A DNA stretch of 64,000 nt from Leptolyngbya sp. FACHB-8 (GTDB taxonomy: Bacteria; Cyanobacteriota; Cyanobacteriia; Elainellales; Elainellaceae): contig NZ_JACJOO010000040.1 of the NCBI RefSeq assembly GCF_014695575.1, positions 21,706 through 85,705 on the forward strand, given 5' to 3'. Of the stretch, positions 15,980 to 24,886 are shown piece after piece. A model generated the notes under the pieces. That model made no database searches, had not been told where the DNA came from, and was given only the letters and a program-made list of their open reading frames with translations. Position numbers and translations under genes: made by a program. The stretch's first letter is position 1. Each line of letters starts with the position of its first letter.

Positions 15980-16123
15980 ATGGAAAATCAAGGAACAAAG
16001 TTTGGTTTCACTCAGTTCGCTGAAACCTGGAACGGTCGTCTGGCTATGCTTGGCTTTGTAATTGGAATTGCCACCGAATTGCTTACCGGGCAAGGCATTC
16101 TGTCCCAACTGGGTCTCATGTAA
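15980..16123 (+). CDS. hli: High-light-inducible protein (one-helix chlorophyll-binding protein)
   Basis: A 47-residue thylakoid membrane protein: MENQGTKFGFTQFAETWNGRLAMLGFVIGI..., ending LLTGQGILSQLGLM. The ExxNGRxAMxGF core is the light-harvesting-like helix whose Glu, Asn and Arg bind chlorophyll and hold the helix pair. Such proteins protect photosystem II assembly intermediates and chlorophyll synthesis under light stress. GAGG lies 10 nt before the ATG and a terminator follows 33 nt after the stop. No clear HLR1 light-response box could be read upstream. Confidence 0.93.
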   Translation: MENQGTKFGFTQFAETWNGRLAMLGFVIGIATELLTGQGILSQLGLM

Positions 16124-16156
16124 TTTTGTATCTCTCGAATATCTCATCTAAGTTGT

Positions 16157-16184
16157 AAAAAGCACCCAATCGGGTGCTTTTTTC
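16157..16184 (+). terminator. Rho-independent terminator of hli
   Basis: AAAAGCACCC pairs with GGGTGCTTTT around AATC and ends in a T-run. Confidence 0.88.
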
Positions 16185-16205
16185 TGCTGTATGCATTGCT
16201 TATAG

Positions 16206-16284
16206 CCTTTCCCAATCTGGTGAGGTACGAGAGATGGTTGTGGAAGTTTGTTCCACATCATCTCTCGTACCTCACCAAACCGAG
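16206..16284. repeat. Family F repeat, copy F2
   Basis: CCTTTCCCAATCTGGTGAGG...GAGAGATG followed by a near-perfect hairpin (GGTGAGGTACGAGAGATG with its inverted copy). The left part matches F1 at 10815. It precedes the 3' end of the sulfotransferase gene. Confidence 0.6.
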
Positions 16285-16331
16285 AAATCTCGTAAATGGC
16301 TTTGATAAAGCGTGTTTCCTCTGCGGTAGCT

Positions 16332-17291
16332 TTACTCAGCCGTGCTACTCAGACGATGTTTTAATTGAACCCATGCCTGACGCATAGACCAGAACTTGCT
16401 GGCTTCCATCTCCGCGATCGTTTTGTGGGCCTGATCCAGTTGTTGACGTACCTGAGCGAGTTCCTGTGCAAGTTCTTGCTTGAGAGCCAGATATTTGCCG
16501 TCCTGTTGACCGATCGCCTTCTCCAAATTCCGCCGCATGGGCTCATAGGTCTTCTCAAGAGCAGGAGCCGCTTCAATGTAACCCATTCGCTCCAGAGCAG
16601 AACCGTGGCGAGCCAGAAAAGTCTCTAGCATCTCATCGGTAAAGCGGTCTTGCCACTGCCCAGAAGTACCTTTGCGGAAGAAGGGATGTAAAGGTGTTTT
16701 TCCCTGTTGCTTGTACCAGGCCTCCTCCCGCTTCTTCAAATTTTGAAAATCACAGGCTTCGATCGTGAAATTCACCCGCTCCATATCGATAGGAAGCCCT
16801 GCAAATTCTAAACAGCGCAGAAATTGTGTCTGCGTATCTGCCTTCATATCTTCGTAGCGTAACAGCAAGAATTTTTCGGGAGCGTTGTCCAGCCAGGAAT
16901 GAACATGGTCGCTCCACGTAGAGAACGGATCTAGCTGATCAGCATTAAACGCTTTGACGTAGTCTCTAAAAGACATCCCGTCGGGGATGCGTTTCCGGCT
17001 CTGCATATGAAAGTAGTAGGAAACGGCTACATCCCGACCGTCTCGCACAATATAGATGACGCGGGGGTACTCTGGGCGGTAGGGTTCGTGACTTTTAATG
17101 TATCGGGGGGCCTTCAATGCCGCCAGTTCAGCCGGATTTTTATAAATGTCTGGAATGATCTCGGAAATATTAGGAGTTTCCTCACCAGAGAGGTAATGCC
17201 CAAAGAGGTATCGGAGCCAGGTGTTTCCTGATTTAGGATAAGACACCAGAAACAGGTCATCTGGCAGCGTGTCGATCCGAACGTTTTCCAT
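16332..17291 (-). CDS. Sulfotransferase domain protein with C-terminal coiled coil
   Basis: A 319-residue PAPS-dependent sulfotransferase. The 5'-phosphosulfate loop is SYPKSGNTWLRYL (about residues 18-30), the 3'-phosphate site is VRDGRDVAVSYYFH, and the late RKGTSGQWQDRFT matches the conserved KGxxG loop. After about residue 250 a coiled coil follows (LKQELAQELAQVRQQLDQAHKTIAEME), ending in SKFWSMRQAWVQLKHRL, a tail seen on many cyanobacterial glycosyltransferases. The acceptor, perhaps a glycan or small molecule, is not known. Confidence 0.85.
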   Translation of the reverse strand: MENVRIDTLPDDLFLVSYPKSGNTWLRYLFGHYLSGEETPNISEIIPDIYKNPAELAALKAPRYIKSHEPYRPEYPRVIYIVRDGRDVAVSYYFHMQSRKRIPDGMSFRDYVKAFNADQLDPFSTWSDHVHSWLDNAPEKFLLLRYEDMKADTQTQFLRCLEFAGLPIDMERVNFTIEACDFQNLKKREEAWYKQQGKTPLHPFFRKGTSGQWQDRFTDEMLETFLARHGSALERMGYIEAAPALEKTYEPMRRNLEKAIGQQDGKYLALKQELAQELAQVRQQLDQAHKTIAEMEASKFWSMRQAWVQLKHRLSSTAE

Positions 17292-17379
17292 AAACCGCGT
17301 TTAACAAACCTTAAAAGATGTTATCAAGTTCAGGTCACGAGTTACCGACCTGTCATTAAACTGAGGACAATTTCCCGCC

Positions 17380-17883
17380 ATGAGCGACAACCACGACCTT
17401 AGAGAAGCAAAATCCGCTTCGACGCTTCAACGGGTTCGTACGATCAGCCACCTGCTTGACAATGCCCTTCCTGTCCCTGGTACCCGTTATCGGGTTGGTC
17501 TCGATCCTTTTCTCGGATTGATCCCCGGTGGTGGTGACACCATTGGAGCCGTTCTGTCTGCTTACATCGTCCTGGAGGCATTACAGTTACGGCTGCCCCG
17601 TGAAACTCTCATCCGGATGGTCACAAATTTATTAACAGATAGTGTGCTCGGTGTGATTCCCTTTGTTGGAGATTTGTTTGATTTTGGCTGGAAAGCCAAT
17701 AGCCGTAACGTTGCTTTGCTAGAAAAACATCTGGCGAATCCGACAGGTGCTCGCCCTGCCGATCGCTGGTTTATTATCCTTATGACGTTAGTCGTCATCG
17801 GGATTGTTGTGGGGTTTGCGATTCTAGTGGGCCTCGTTTTCAAGTTTCTCCTGGGTCTCCTACTCACCCCATCTGTGGGTTGA
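17380..17883 (+). CDS. DUF4112 domain-containing membrane protein
   Basis: A 167-residue protein with the DUF4112 core: LLDNALPVPGTRYRVGLDPFLGLIPGGGDTIGAVLSAYI, then LLTDSVLGVIPFVGDLFDFGWKANSRNVALL. Two membrane-associated segments are in the core, and a strong C-terminal transmembrane helix lies at about residues 130-162. The biochemical function of the family is unknown. It is divergent from the sulfotransferase gene, 88 bp away. Confidence 0.88.
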   Translation: MSDNHDLREAKSASTLQRVRTISHLLDNALPVPGTRYRVGLDPFLGLIPGGGDTIGAVLSAYIVLEALQLRLPRETLIRMVTNLLTDSVLGVIPFVGDLFDFGWKANSRNVALLEKHLANPTGARPADRWFIILMTLVVIGIVVGFAILVGLVFKFLLGLLLTPSVG

Positions 17884-17979
17884 TAGCTGCCGATCAGGAA
17901 AGAACCAACCTCCTACACAGAAATAAACAGCTCTACTGGTCGTGGGATAATAGTTCGGCTGTTTCCTTGGGTTAGTGGC

Positions 17980-19023
17980 ATGGTAGAAGCGACGCGGTTC
18001 ACCACCGATGTGATGAATAGCGGAACACTGGTCGATTTAACGTTTCAGTTGCCCGACCCCGAAGACGAAGATATTTCTCAAGCCGAGTTTGAACGGTTGA
18101 TCGAAACGGCCTGGCAAGTGTGCGATCGCTTCGACTTGCAAACTGACATCTGGCGCGGGCGAATTTTGCGGGCCGTGCGCGATCGCGAAAAGCGGGGCGG
18201 TGAAGGCAATGGTCAAGGATTTCTCAAGTGGCTGCAAGAACGAGAAATTAGCAAGAGCCACGCGTACAACTTGATGGATCTGGCAGGAAGTGCCGATTTG
18301 TTGCTGTCAGAAGGCGTGCTGGAACCGGAGGACGTGAATCAGTTCACCAAACGGGCTTTTGTCGAGACGGCTCAGGCAGCCCCGGAGGTGCAAAAAATGA
18401 TCGGGGATGCGGCTCAAAAGGGCGATCGCATCACCCGCCGCGAAGTCCGCCAGCTAGCGGATGAGTGGACTGCCATGACTTCTGAGCTGCTGCCCGAGGA
18501 GGTTCGCGAGAAAGCCGCTAACAACACCATTCCTACCCGCTATCTGGCTCCTCTGGTACGAGAACTCGAAAAGCTGCCCGAAAGCCACCAGGAGCAACTT
18601 AAGGGAGAGGTTGCCGAAAATCCCGATGTAGATACTATTAAGCAAGCCACCGCTGAGGCGAAATTCCTGGCGAAATACATCAATGCTGCCACGGAGGTAC
18701 AAGCCCTCAATCGGGAGGGAATGGACCTGGAGCAAGCCCTGGAGGAAGCGCTGCGGGTTGGCTGCTTGAGTGCGACGGCCGATCTTGTAAGTCAGGCATC
18801 GCAGTTGGAGCAGATGATCGCTCGCTTATTCACCACCTGGAAGCGAATCAACAGCCTTTCCGAACGGGTTTATTTAGACAGTGGCTCCAGTACCCCTCAA
18901 TTACGATCGCTCCTTGCCTACCTGGAACCGCTGACTGGCGATACCCTGGAGATACAATTGGGCGAACCAGGCAGTAGTTTTTGCCGAACCATTCGCCTAA
19001 AAATCATGGCTGAGGATGAATAA
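17980..19023 (+). CDS. Conserved hypothetical protein, possible DNA-binding helix region
   Basis: A 347-residue soluble, mainly helical, acidic protein that I do not recognise by name. Around residues 80-105 the sequence FLKWLQEREISKSHAYNLMDLAGSADLL resembles the helix-turn-helix-like segment of plasmid and phage proteins that check growth conditions (DUF3102-like), but the match is weak. The rest is long amphipathic helices. It ends 6 nt before rnc, and the two are almost certainly one transcript. Confidence 0.7.
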   Translation: MVEATRFTTDVMNSGTLVDLTFQLPDPEDEDISQAEFERLIETAWQVCDRFDLQTDIWRGRILRAVRDREKRGGEGNGQGFLKWLQEREISKSHAYNLMDLAGSADLLLSEGVLEPEDVNQFTKRAFVETAQAAPEVQKMIGDAAQKGDRITRREVRQLADEWTAMTSELLPEEVREKAANNTIPTRYLAPLVRELEKLPESHQEQLKGEVAENPDVDTIKQATAEAKFLAKYINAATEVQALNREGMDLEQALEEALRVGCLSATADLVSQASQLEQMIARLFTTWKRINSLSERVYLDSGSSTPQLRSLLAYLEPLTGDTLEIQLGEPGSSFCRTIRLKIMAEDE

Positions 19024-19029
19024 AGGGGT

Positions 19030-19746
19030 ATGGCGTTCAGTTCGCCCTATCGAGAAGCACAACTTCAACAGTTCATTCGCAAATTGGGCTTTACCGCCCA
19101 ACCCAAAATTGACTGGCTTTTGCTGGATCAAGCACTGACTCACCCCAGTGCTGATCCTGCCCGTAATTACGAACGCTTAGAGTTTTTGGGAGATGCAGCC
19201 CTGAAGCTCACAGTCTCCCGCTTTCTATATGACCATCTGCCGACTGCGACCGAGGGAGAGATGTCGGTCTTGCGGGATGTGTTGGTGAGCGATCGCATGC
19301 TTGCTCAGATTGGCGGTCGTTATGGCCTGGATCGCTACCTGCTCCTGGGAAATGCCATTCTCGGTGATGTTAGTGGACGAGATAGCCGCATTGCTCAAGC
19401 GTTAGAGGCTGTTTTAGGGGTTTTATACTTAGCAGAGCCAAAGTTAAGCCTAATTTCAATCTGGCTGGATCCTCATCTCCAAAAAATGGTTTCAGTCATT
19501 CAAAACGATCCAGCTCTGATGAATTACAAGGGGGCACTCCAGGAACTTACCCAGCGAGATTTTCAAGTCCTACCGGACTACCACATTACTGAAGTTTTTC
19601 ACTCAGCTACTCAGGCTGAACGTTTCATTGCGGAAGTGTGGATTGCGGGTCAATGCCGAGGACGTGGCACTGGCTCGTCGAAGAAAATGGCTGAACAGGC
19701 TGCTGCTCAGGAAGCATTCCTGGCACTTCATCGGCAGTCTCTATAG
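19030..19746 (+). CDS. rnc: Ribonuclease III with altered metal-site residue
   Basis: A 238-residue double-strand RNA endonuclease. The signature NYERLEFLGDAAL (about residues 42-54) keeps both glutamates and the aspartate of the first metal site, and TEGEMSVLR follows. A C-terminal dsRNA-binding domain (YKGALQELTQRD... GTGSSKKMAEQAAAQEAFLAL) is complete. In the helix that normally reads ADxxEA, the sequence is RIAQALEAVLG: the aspartate equivalent to E. coli D114 is glutamine while the E117 equivalent remains. The gene overlaps nothing but follows its neighbour by 6 nt with AAGGGG as ribosome site. Confidence 0.92.
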   Translation: MAFSSPYREAQLQQFIRKLGFTAQPKIDWLLLDQALTHPSADPARNYERLEFLGDAALKLTVSRFLYDHLPTATEGEMSVLRDVLVSDRMLAQIGGRYGLDRYLLLGNAILGDVSGRDSRIAQALEAVLGVLYLAEPKLSLISIWLDPHLQKMVSVIQNDPALMNYKGALQELTQRDFQVLPDYHITEVFHSATQAERFIAEVWIAGQCRGRGTGSSKKMAEQAAAQEAFLALHRQSL

Positions 19747-19851
19747 CGCTTTGCCCGTTGATTCAATACAGTGGTGTAGGCCGTGAAGCGCCCTATACCC
19801 CTGTTTTTGTACTTAACGCGGTTGCACGTCACGATATAGCTTGAGTGTGGT

Positions 19852-19904
19852 TTTCCAAGCAAAAGGGATGGTGAGTCTGACTCACCATCCCTTTTGCTTG
19901 GAAA
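19852..19904. terminator. Long perfect hairpin between rnc and rnr
   Basis: Twenty-five-base arms (TTTCCAAGCAAAAGGGATGG...) with a 3-nt loop lie between the convergent rnc and rnr genes, 15 nt from the rnr stop codon. It probably ends transcription from both sides. The rest of the gap contains fragments related to family C ends (AGCGCTTTG). Confidence 0.65.
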
Positions 19905-19916
19905 GCCTTTGTGCGA

Positions 19917-21929
19917 TTAAGCGCCTTGAGTAACGGCTGACCGCACTTCGGTCAAGTGAATGATATCCTGCCGAGGATCAACGTAGCTGACTTTGACTTC
20001 CAGGCGATCGCCTGGATAAATCGCTCGGTCAAACCGCATGGCTAATTCCAGCCCCAAGTCCTCCAGCAAAATTAGCCCTAGCCCTTCGTGTTCCCGCAGC
20101 CAACGGAGCATCAGCGATTGCCATATCTCCTCTTGATGGCGGCGCAGGTATTCCAAGCCCCAATACCGATTGCTCTGGCGCTCGACCATTGTTGCTTCGT
20201 AGGTCACCGCGCTAACCGACTGGAGAGTCTCTTTCAGTTCCTCTTCGGAGAAGGGGAGGCTGTTGCCCTGCAGATGTGCCTTGATCTGGAAGTGGGCCAG
20301 CAAATCTGTATAACGCCGAATGGGAGACGTTACCTGAGTATAGGTATCCAACCCCAAACTGGCATGACGAATGGGGGTGATTCCCATTTCACTACGAGGC
20401 ATGCAGCGGCGAATGGCAGAATCCCGTACAGGACCAGAAGGCAGTGCTAGTAGCTCTTCCTCTGGTGGTAGTTCTGGCTGAGGTTGCCCTCGGAACGGTA
20501 AGGGGATCTGGTTTTCCTGCCCGTAGCGACCTGCTACTTCTCCGGTCAGAATCATCATTTCTGCCACCAGTTGGCGGGCCGAAGAATCCTCCAGAACATC
20601 AATCGTAACTTCGTCTTCTAGAACTTTAATGGACGACTCTGGCATCCGGATCGTAATCGCCCCTTGAGTTTGGCGAAACTCATACCGCTTTCGTGCCCAT
20701 TGATCCAGCCCCAGTAACTCCTGCTCAGCCATAACACCCAGCTCAATCATCTCATCCACATCGTCGTAGGTCAGGCGATAGGTCGGCTTGACCAGAGTGG
20801 GATAGATTTCATAGCTGTGGATAGCTCCCGTTTCTTCCAGCACCACCGCAAAGCTAAGGGAGCAACAAACTTCTCCCTGAATCAGGCTCATGGGGCCTGT
20901 CGCCAGCTCACTGGGGAACATCGAAATCATACCCGTCGGCAAGTACAGCGTCGTACAGCGGCGGCGGGCTTCTTGATCCAGTACATCCCCAGGGGTAAGC
21001 CATCGAGTTGGGTCAGCAATGTGGATCCAAATCCGTTGCTTACCGTCTTCCAGATACTCCAGGCTAAGCCCGTCATCGATTTCGCGGGTGCTGGCATCGT
21101 CAATGGTATAGACCTTCAGGTGGGTCAAATCCAGACGATTGGGATAGGAATCAGGGGGAGGCATGGTGAGGTAGCTCTGAGCGGTATCGAGAACCCGGCT
21201 AGGAAATTGAGTGGGTATCTGGCTGCGTCGGAGGAAGAGGTTCTCATGAGGCTTCCACAGTTTCAGGTCTACCAGCAGCTGGAAGGCTGCTGGTGCCGTA
21301 TCGCCTCGTCCCAGAGCTGTCAATACTTCAATGGCCGCGGCTCGGTTATTGGCTGCTTCTCCCAGGGTGGCATATTTTTCCAGAGTTTCCAAACGCGACC
21401 GATCGCTATTCTGCCATTCGACAGACTCCCCAGCCAGAGCAGCTTGAGTCCGTTCCAGGAAGCTTTGCCATTCGTGCTGCTTCTGCTGTTGCACCGCTAT
21501 TTGGTGCCGTAGTTCTTCAACCTGAGTTACCGGGCGGGGTTCGTAGCGATCGCCCTTCTGCTTAAAAAACAACTTGTCGTCTGACAGCAGACAATGCGCC
21601 GCATAACATAGAGGCGCACTTTGGTCAGAAAACAGCAACAGTGCCATTCCAGTAGCGTCTGTTGCCTCACCGTCCTCTACTAAGAGCTCCCAAGCTACTT
21701 CCAGGCTCGAGGGGTCTAAGTAGGGCTCAATTTCGGCAAGGAACCCTGGAATATCTTTAGGTTCATAACCCTTGCCCGTAACGGTATAGGTCATCTCTCG
21801 GGGATGAAGCTTGTGAGCCTGGCCCCGCTGGTCAATGGCAATCCAATCGCGCTTGCCTTCAGGCCGATCAATAACCGCGAGGCGGCGATCGCCATTGACT
21901 CGGAATTCAACCAGCGTCCCTTTCTCCAT
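19917..21929 (-). CDS. rnr: Ribonuclease II/R family 3'-5' exoribonuclease
   Basis: A 670-residue exonuclease that degrades RNA from the 3' end. The N-terminal part binds RNA, the RNB catalytic domain begins near residue 265 (YTIDDASTREIDDGLSLEYL...WIHIADPTRWLTPGD), and a C-terminal S1-like domain ends the protein. In the metal motif the usual DxDD reads EIDD, so the first aspartate is a glutamate. I believe this is common in cyanobacterial and plastid enzymes but could not verify it. I use the ATG at 21929 (MEKGTLVEFRVNGDRR) with GAAAGA upstream; a start 26 codons earlier looks non-coding. Confidence 0.92.
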   Translation of the reverse strand: MEKGTLVEFRVNGDRRLAVIDRPEGKRDWIAIDQRGQAHKLHPREMTYTVTGKGYEPKDIPGFLAEIEPYLDPSSLEVAWELLVEDGEATDATGMALLLFSDQSAPLCYAAHCLLSDDKLFFKQKGDRYEPRPVTQVEELRHQIAVQQQKQHEWQSFLERTQAALAGESVEWQNSDRSRLETLEKYATLGEAANNRAAAIEVLTALGRGDTAPAAFQLLVDLKLWKPHENLFLRRSQIPTQFPSRVLDTAQSYLTMPPPDSYPNRLDLTHLKVYTIDDASTREIDDGLSLEYLEDGKQRIWIHIADPTRWLTPGDVLDQEARRRCTTLYLPTGMISMFPSELATGPMSLIQGEVCCSLSFAVVLEETGAIHSYEIYPTLVKPTYRLTYDDVDEMIELGVMAEQELLGLDQWARKRYEFRQTQGAITIRMPESSIKVLEDEVTIDVLEDSSARQLVAEMMILTGEVAGRYGQENQIPLPFRGQPQPELPPEEELLALPSGPVRDSAIRRCMPRSEMGITPIRHASLGLDTYTQVTSPIRRYTDLLAHFQIKAHLQGNSLPFSEEELKETLQSVSAVTYEATMVERQSNRYWGLEYLRRHQEEIWQSLMLRWLREHEGLGLILLEDLGLELAMRFDRAIYPGDRLEVKVSYVDPRQDIIHLTEVRSAVTQGA

Positions 21930-22050
21930 CCCAATTCTTTCAGGTAAGTTGTCAATTTGATGCGTACTGATCCCTTTACAGCCTCTTGCTTGAGGGGATA
22001 AGAGCATGGAAATTTCTAAGTTCTTTGTAGCGATCCCCAGTGGAATGCAA

Positions 22051-22101
22051 CAAAAAAATCAGACCCAGCCAACACATTTCTCTATGGTATCTGGGTCTGA
22101 T
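22051..22101 (-). terminator. Rho-independent terminator of rpmG-rpsR
   Basis: On the minus strand ATCAGACCCAG pairs with CTGGGTCTGAT and is followed by seven T residues, 19 nt after the rpsR stop. Confidence 0.88.
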
Positions 22102-22119
22102 GAATTCGTCTGTGTTGAA

Positions 22120-22335
22120 TTATCCTTCGCGGTTGACGAAGGGTAGCAACGCAAGAAGGCGTGCCCGCTTGATGGATTGGGTCAAATCACGCTGCTGCTT
22201 AGCAGTTAGCCCAGTGATACGGCGGGGAAGGATCTTGCCACGCTCAGTAATGAACTTCTTCAGCAGATCCACATCCTTGTAATCGATGGGCTCAGAAGGC
22301 TTAATCGGGGAAACTCGACGACGGTAATAGCTCAT
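22120..22335 (-). CDS. rpsR: 30S ribosomal protein S18
   Basis: A 71-residue basic protein with the complete S18 sequence: [64 protein letters not shown]. It sits on the small-subunit platform with S6. It lies 97 nt after rpmG in the order rpmG-rpsR that is common in cyanobacteria and plastids, and the pair ends in a strong terminator. Confidence 0.98.
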   Translation of the reverse strand: MSYYRRRVSPIKPSEPIDYKDVDLLKKFITERGKILPRRITGLTAKQQRDLTQSIKRARLLALLPFVNREG

Positions 22336-22432
22336 GATGCTTTTCTCTGTACGGTCAGGACTTCAAGAATCAATACGGACAAAATGGCCCTTTGACGACA
22401 AGGCGTCTCAGGACATTGATTCACCAGGAGAT

Positions 22433-22624
22433 TTACTTGATCTCCTTGTGGACCGTGTGCTTGTTGCAGTGGGTGCAGAATTTGTTTAACTCCAGCCGGT
22501 TGGTAGTATTCCGGCGGTTCTTGGTGGTGGTGTAACGCGAAACCCCAGGCGATCGCTTATCGGGGTTTGTGCGACACTCGGTGCATTCCAGCGTAATGAT
22601 GATACGGACGCCCTTGGCTGCCAT
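22433..22624 (-). CDS. rpmG: 50S ribosomal protein L33
   Basis: A 63-residue protein with two CxxC pairs (LECTECRT and KFCTHCNKH), so it is the zinc-binding form of L33. The central [26 protein letters not shown] is typical of cyanobacterial and plastid L33. It is cotranscribed with rpsR and follows the RDD-protein gene on the same strand. Confidence 0.98.
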   Translation of the reverse strand: MAAKGVRIIITLECTECRTNPDKRSPGVSRYTTTKNRRNTTNRLELNKFCTHCNKHTVHKEIK

Positions 22625-22659
22625 AATTAAAGGCTCATCTTGAGATTAAACACAAACTA

Positions 22660-23190
22660 TTATTTTTTCATACGACTGCGCAGATCGGCAACTAATTTTT
22701 GGACTTTCATATCTAAAGAGTAGCCGCGCCGGCTTTCAACAATAAAAGTGCGGGCGAAGCGGTCATGGAGTGTTAAACCCCACTCGGAACCATTCAGCGC
22801 AAAGATGGCATCACCTCCTAGAGGAATCAGTAATAGCAGGGCCCAAGCGGTTGTCGGGCTCAGGTGTGTTATGCCCCAGAAGGCCCAGAATGTGACGATC
22901 CCCAATCCTAGCTCCCGTTTTGTCAGATCTTGCAGCGTCGGAGTTCCTCCTCGACCACCATCCAGAATCCGCATATCCATCGCCCATCGTCCCAGGCTCT
23001 GGCCTCGGTTACGTGATACCAGTACCACCCGCATCCCCAGCCAACCCACTCCAAAGACGAATAGCTGAGCCCATCCCACGCCCATAAAGCTGCTGATTAA
23101 GCCAACTCCCAGGGCATCAATACCCAGGGCTGCGCCCCGGCGCCATAGGGGTACCGGAACAGGGCGTTGGGTAGGAGGAAGTCGGGTCAT
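22660..23190 (-). CDS. RDD family membrane protein
   Basis: A 176-residue protein with three or four membrane segments and the RDD features: PLWRRGAALGIDALGVGLI at the start (R..A..ID), RNRGQSLGRWAMDMRIL in the middle and HDRFARTFIVE near the end. The transported substrate or role is unknown. It lies 35 nt upstream of rpmG on the same strand and may share its transcript. Confidence 0.85.
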   Translation of the reverse strand: MTRLPPTQRPVPVPLWRRGAALGIDALGVGLISSFMGVGWAQLFVFGVGWLGMRVVLVSRNRGQSLGRWAMDMRILDGGRGGTPTLQDLTKRELGLGIVTFWAFWGITHLSPTTAWALLLLIPLGGDAIFALNGSEWGLTLHDRFARTFIVESRRGYSLDMKVQKLVADLRSRMKK

Positions 23191-23432
23191 AGCCGGGCTC
23201 CAAAATGTAGCGCTGAAGGGTAAGGCTACGGGCGATCGCCTGCTTCCATGATATAGCGATCGCCCAGTAGGATTTGTTTGCAGATAATTAGAACATGGGT
23301 CGTCTATCCCGAAAACAGACCCGAGTCACCAACCTTGATGTTGAGGAGAACGCTCCTCCCTTGTTTCCTAACTCAATTGGTTCGACTATAAGAAGGCATT
23401 TGAGACGTTAATGCTGATCTCCTGGCCTGCCT

Positions 23433-24671
23433 ATGCTCCCTGTTGTTGAAGCTGAAGACCTGATTCTGCAGCTCGTTCGTCCCCTCACTGCGACCCAAGA
23501 TTCTGAATCGATAGATCTTCTTCAGGGGCTGGGACGAATTCTCAGCCAACCAATCCTCAGCCCCCTTGACTTTCCCCACTGGGATAACTCAGCGATGGAT
23601 GGGTATGCTGTACGTTTTGCTGATGTTGCCGACTGTGGCTCTGAGCAGCCTGCAATTCTCCGTGTTGTCGAGGAGATCCCTGCTGGAGTGGCTCCCCAGA
23701 GAATGGTTCAACCGGGTGAGGCGGCGCGCATTTTGACCGGAGCGATGATGCCTGCTGGGGCTGATACGGTTGTCATGCAAGAAGTTACCCGGCGAGAAGG
23801 GGATGATGTTCATATCTTGTCGGCCCCCAAACCGCAGCAATTTGTCCGCCACAAAGCAGAGTTTCATCGGGCAGGTGAGCTGTTGCTGTCTCCAGGAACG
23901 GTGCTAAATCCACCCGAAATTGCCGTACTGGCAGCTGCTCAATGCCCTCAGCTATCGGTTTATCGGCGATTGCGAGTCGCGATACTCTCCACTGGAGATG
24001 AACTAGTTCTGCCGAACCAACCTCTTCAGCCCGGGCAAATTGTGGATTCTAATCAATATGCATTAGCCGCGGCGATCGCTCAAGCTGGAGCCATCCCCCT
24101 GCCTCTTGGCATTGTGGCTGACGACCCCGAAGCTTTGCGTCAGGCGATTAAAAATGCTTGTATGCAGGCTGATGTCGTCATTTCCTCGGGGGGGGTCTCC
24201 GTGGGGGACTACGACTATGTCGAACAAATTTTGCAAGAACTGGGTGGTACCCTTCACATCCGTCAGGTAGCAATCCGACCGGGTAAACCGTTGACTGTCG
24301 CCACCTTCGAGGAAGATCGAGCCGCTTCTTTATACTTTGGGCTTCCTGGCAATCCTGTATCGGCTCTGGTAACCTTCTGGCGATTTGTGCGACCAGCTTT
24401 AGCAAAAATGGCTGGACAGGCTGAAGGGTACCGGCCTAGCTTTGTGTGGGGGCGATCGCAGCAAGAACTCAATGGAGACAGCAGACGAGAAGCTTATTTA
24501 TGGGGCCGCCTGACAATAACGGAGGTTGGCTATACCTTTATCCCAGCAGGAGGTAGTCATAGTTCAGGGAATTTAATCAACCTGGCTCAGACGAATGCTT
24601 TGGCGGTACTTCCTGCAGGGCAAGTTTCTGTGAAAGCCGGAGAATCCATTCAAATTCTGCCGATAAGTTAG
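23433..24671 (+). CDS. moeA: Molybdopterin molybdenumtransferase MoeA
   Basis: A 412-residue enzyme that inserts molybdate into adenylated molybdopterin, the last step of molybdenum cofactor synthesis (needed by nitrate reductase). Typical segments appear in order: DFPHWDNSAMDGYAVR, ARILTGAMMPAGADTVVMQE, LSTGDELV, GQIVDSNQYAL, SSGGVSVGDYDYVEQ and FGLPGNPVSALVTF. No other molybdenum-cofactor gene is adjacent. Confidence 0.97.
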   Translation: MLPVVEAEDLILQLVRPLTATQDSESIDLLQGLGRILSQPILSPLDFPHWDNSAMDGYAVRFADVADCGSEQPAILRVVEEIPAGVAPQRMVQPGEAARILTGAMMPAGADTVVMQEVTRREGDDVHILSAPKPQQFVRHKAEFHRAGELLLSPGTVLNPPEIAVLAAAQCPQLSVYRRLRVAILSTGDELVLPNQPLQPGQIVDSNQYALAAAIAQAGAIPLPLGIVADDPEALRQAIKNACMQADVVISSGGVSVGDYDYVEQILQELGGTLHIRQVAIRPGKPLTVATFEEDRAASLYFGLPGNPVSALVTFWRFVRPALAKMAGQAEGYRPSFVWGRSQQELNGDSRREAYLWGRLTITEVGYTFIPAGGSHSSGNLINLAQTNALAVLPAGQVSVKAGESIQILPIS

Positions 24672-24802
24672 CGATCGCCTTCTTCATGAAGCTTGGGAAG
24701 AAAGGGCAAAGCTTCACTTTAGATAGCCAAGAGTTATATCAACATTCTCTTAGATAAGTAGAAAAGATAAATATGCTTTGCTGGCTAGTGCAAAGCGCCT
24801 CA

Positions 24803-24829
24803 CCCCAGCTGTATTTGGGGTTTTTTACT
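24803..24829 (+). terminator. Terminator downstream of moeA
   Basis: CCCCA pairs with TGGGG around a short loop and is followed by TTTTTT, about 130 nt after the moeA stop. Confidence 0.7.
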
Positions 24830-24843
24830 CCATTTACGGAGAC

Positions 24844-24886
24844 ATGGATGGCGCATGATGGGTAACACCCATCATGCGCCATCCAT
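24844..24886. repeat. Perfect hairpin ATGGATGGCGCATGATGGGT
   Basis: Twenty-base perfect arms around AAC, placed 15 nt beyond the moeA terminator. Confidence 0.65.
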
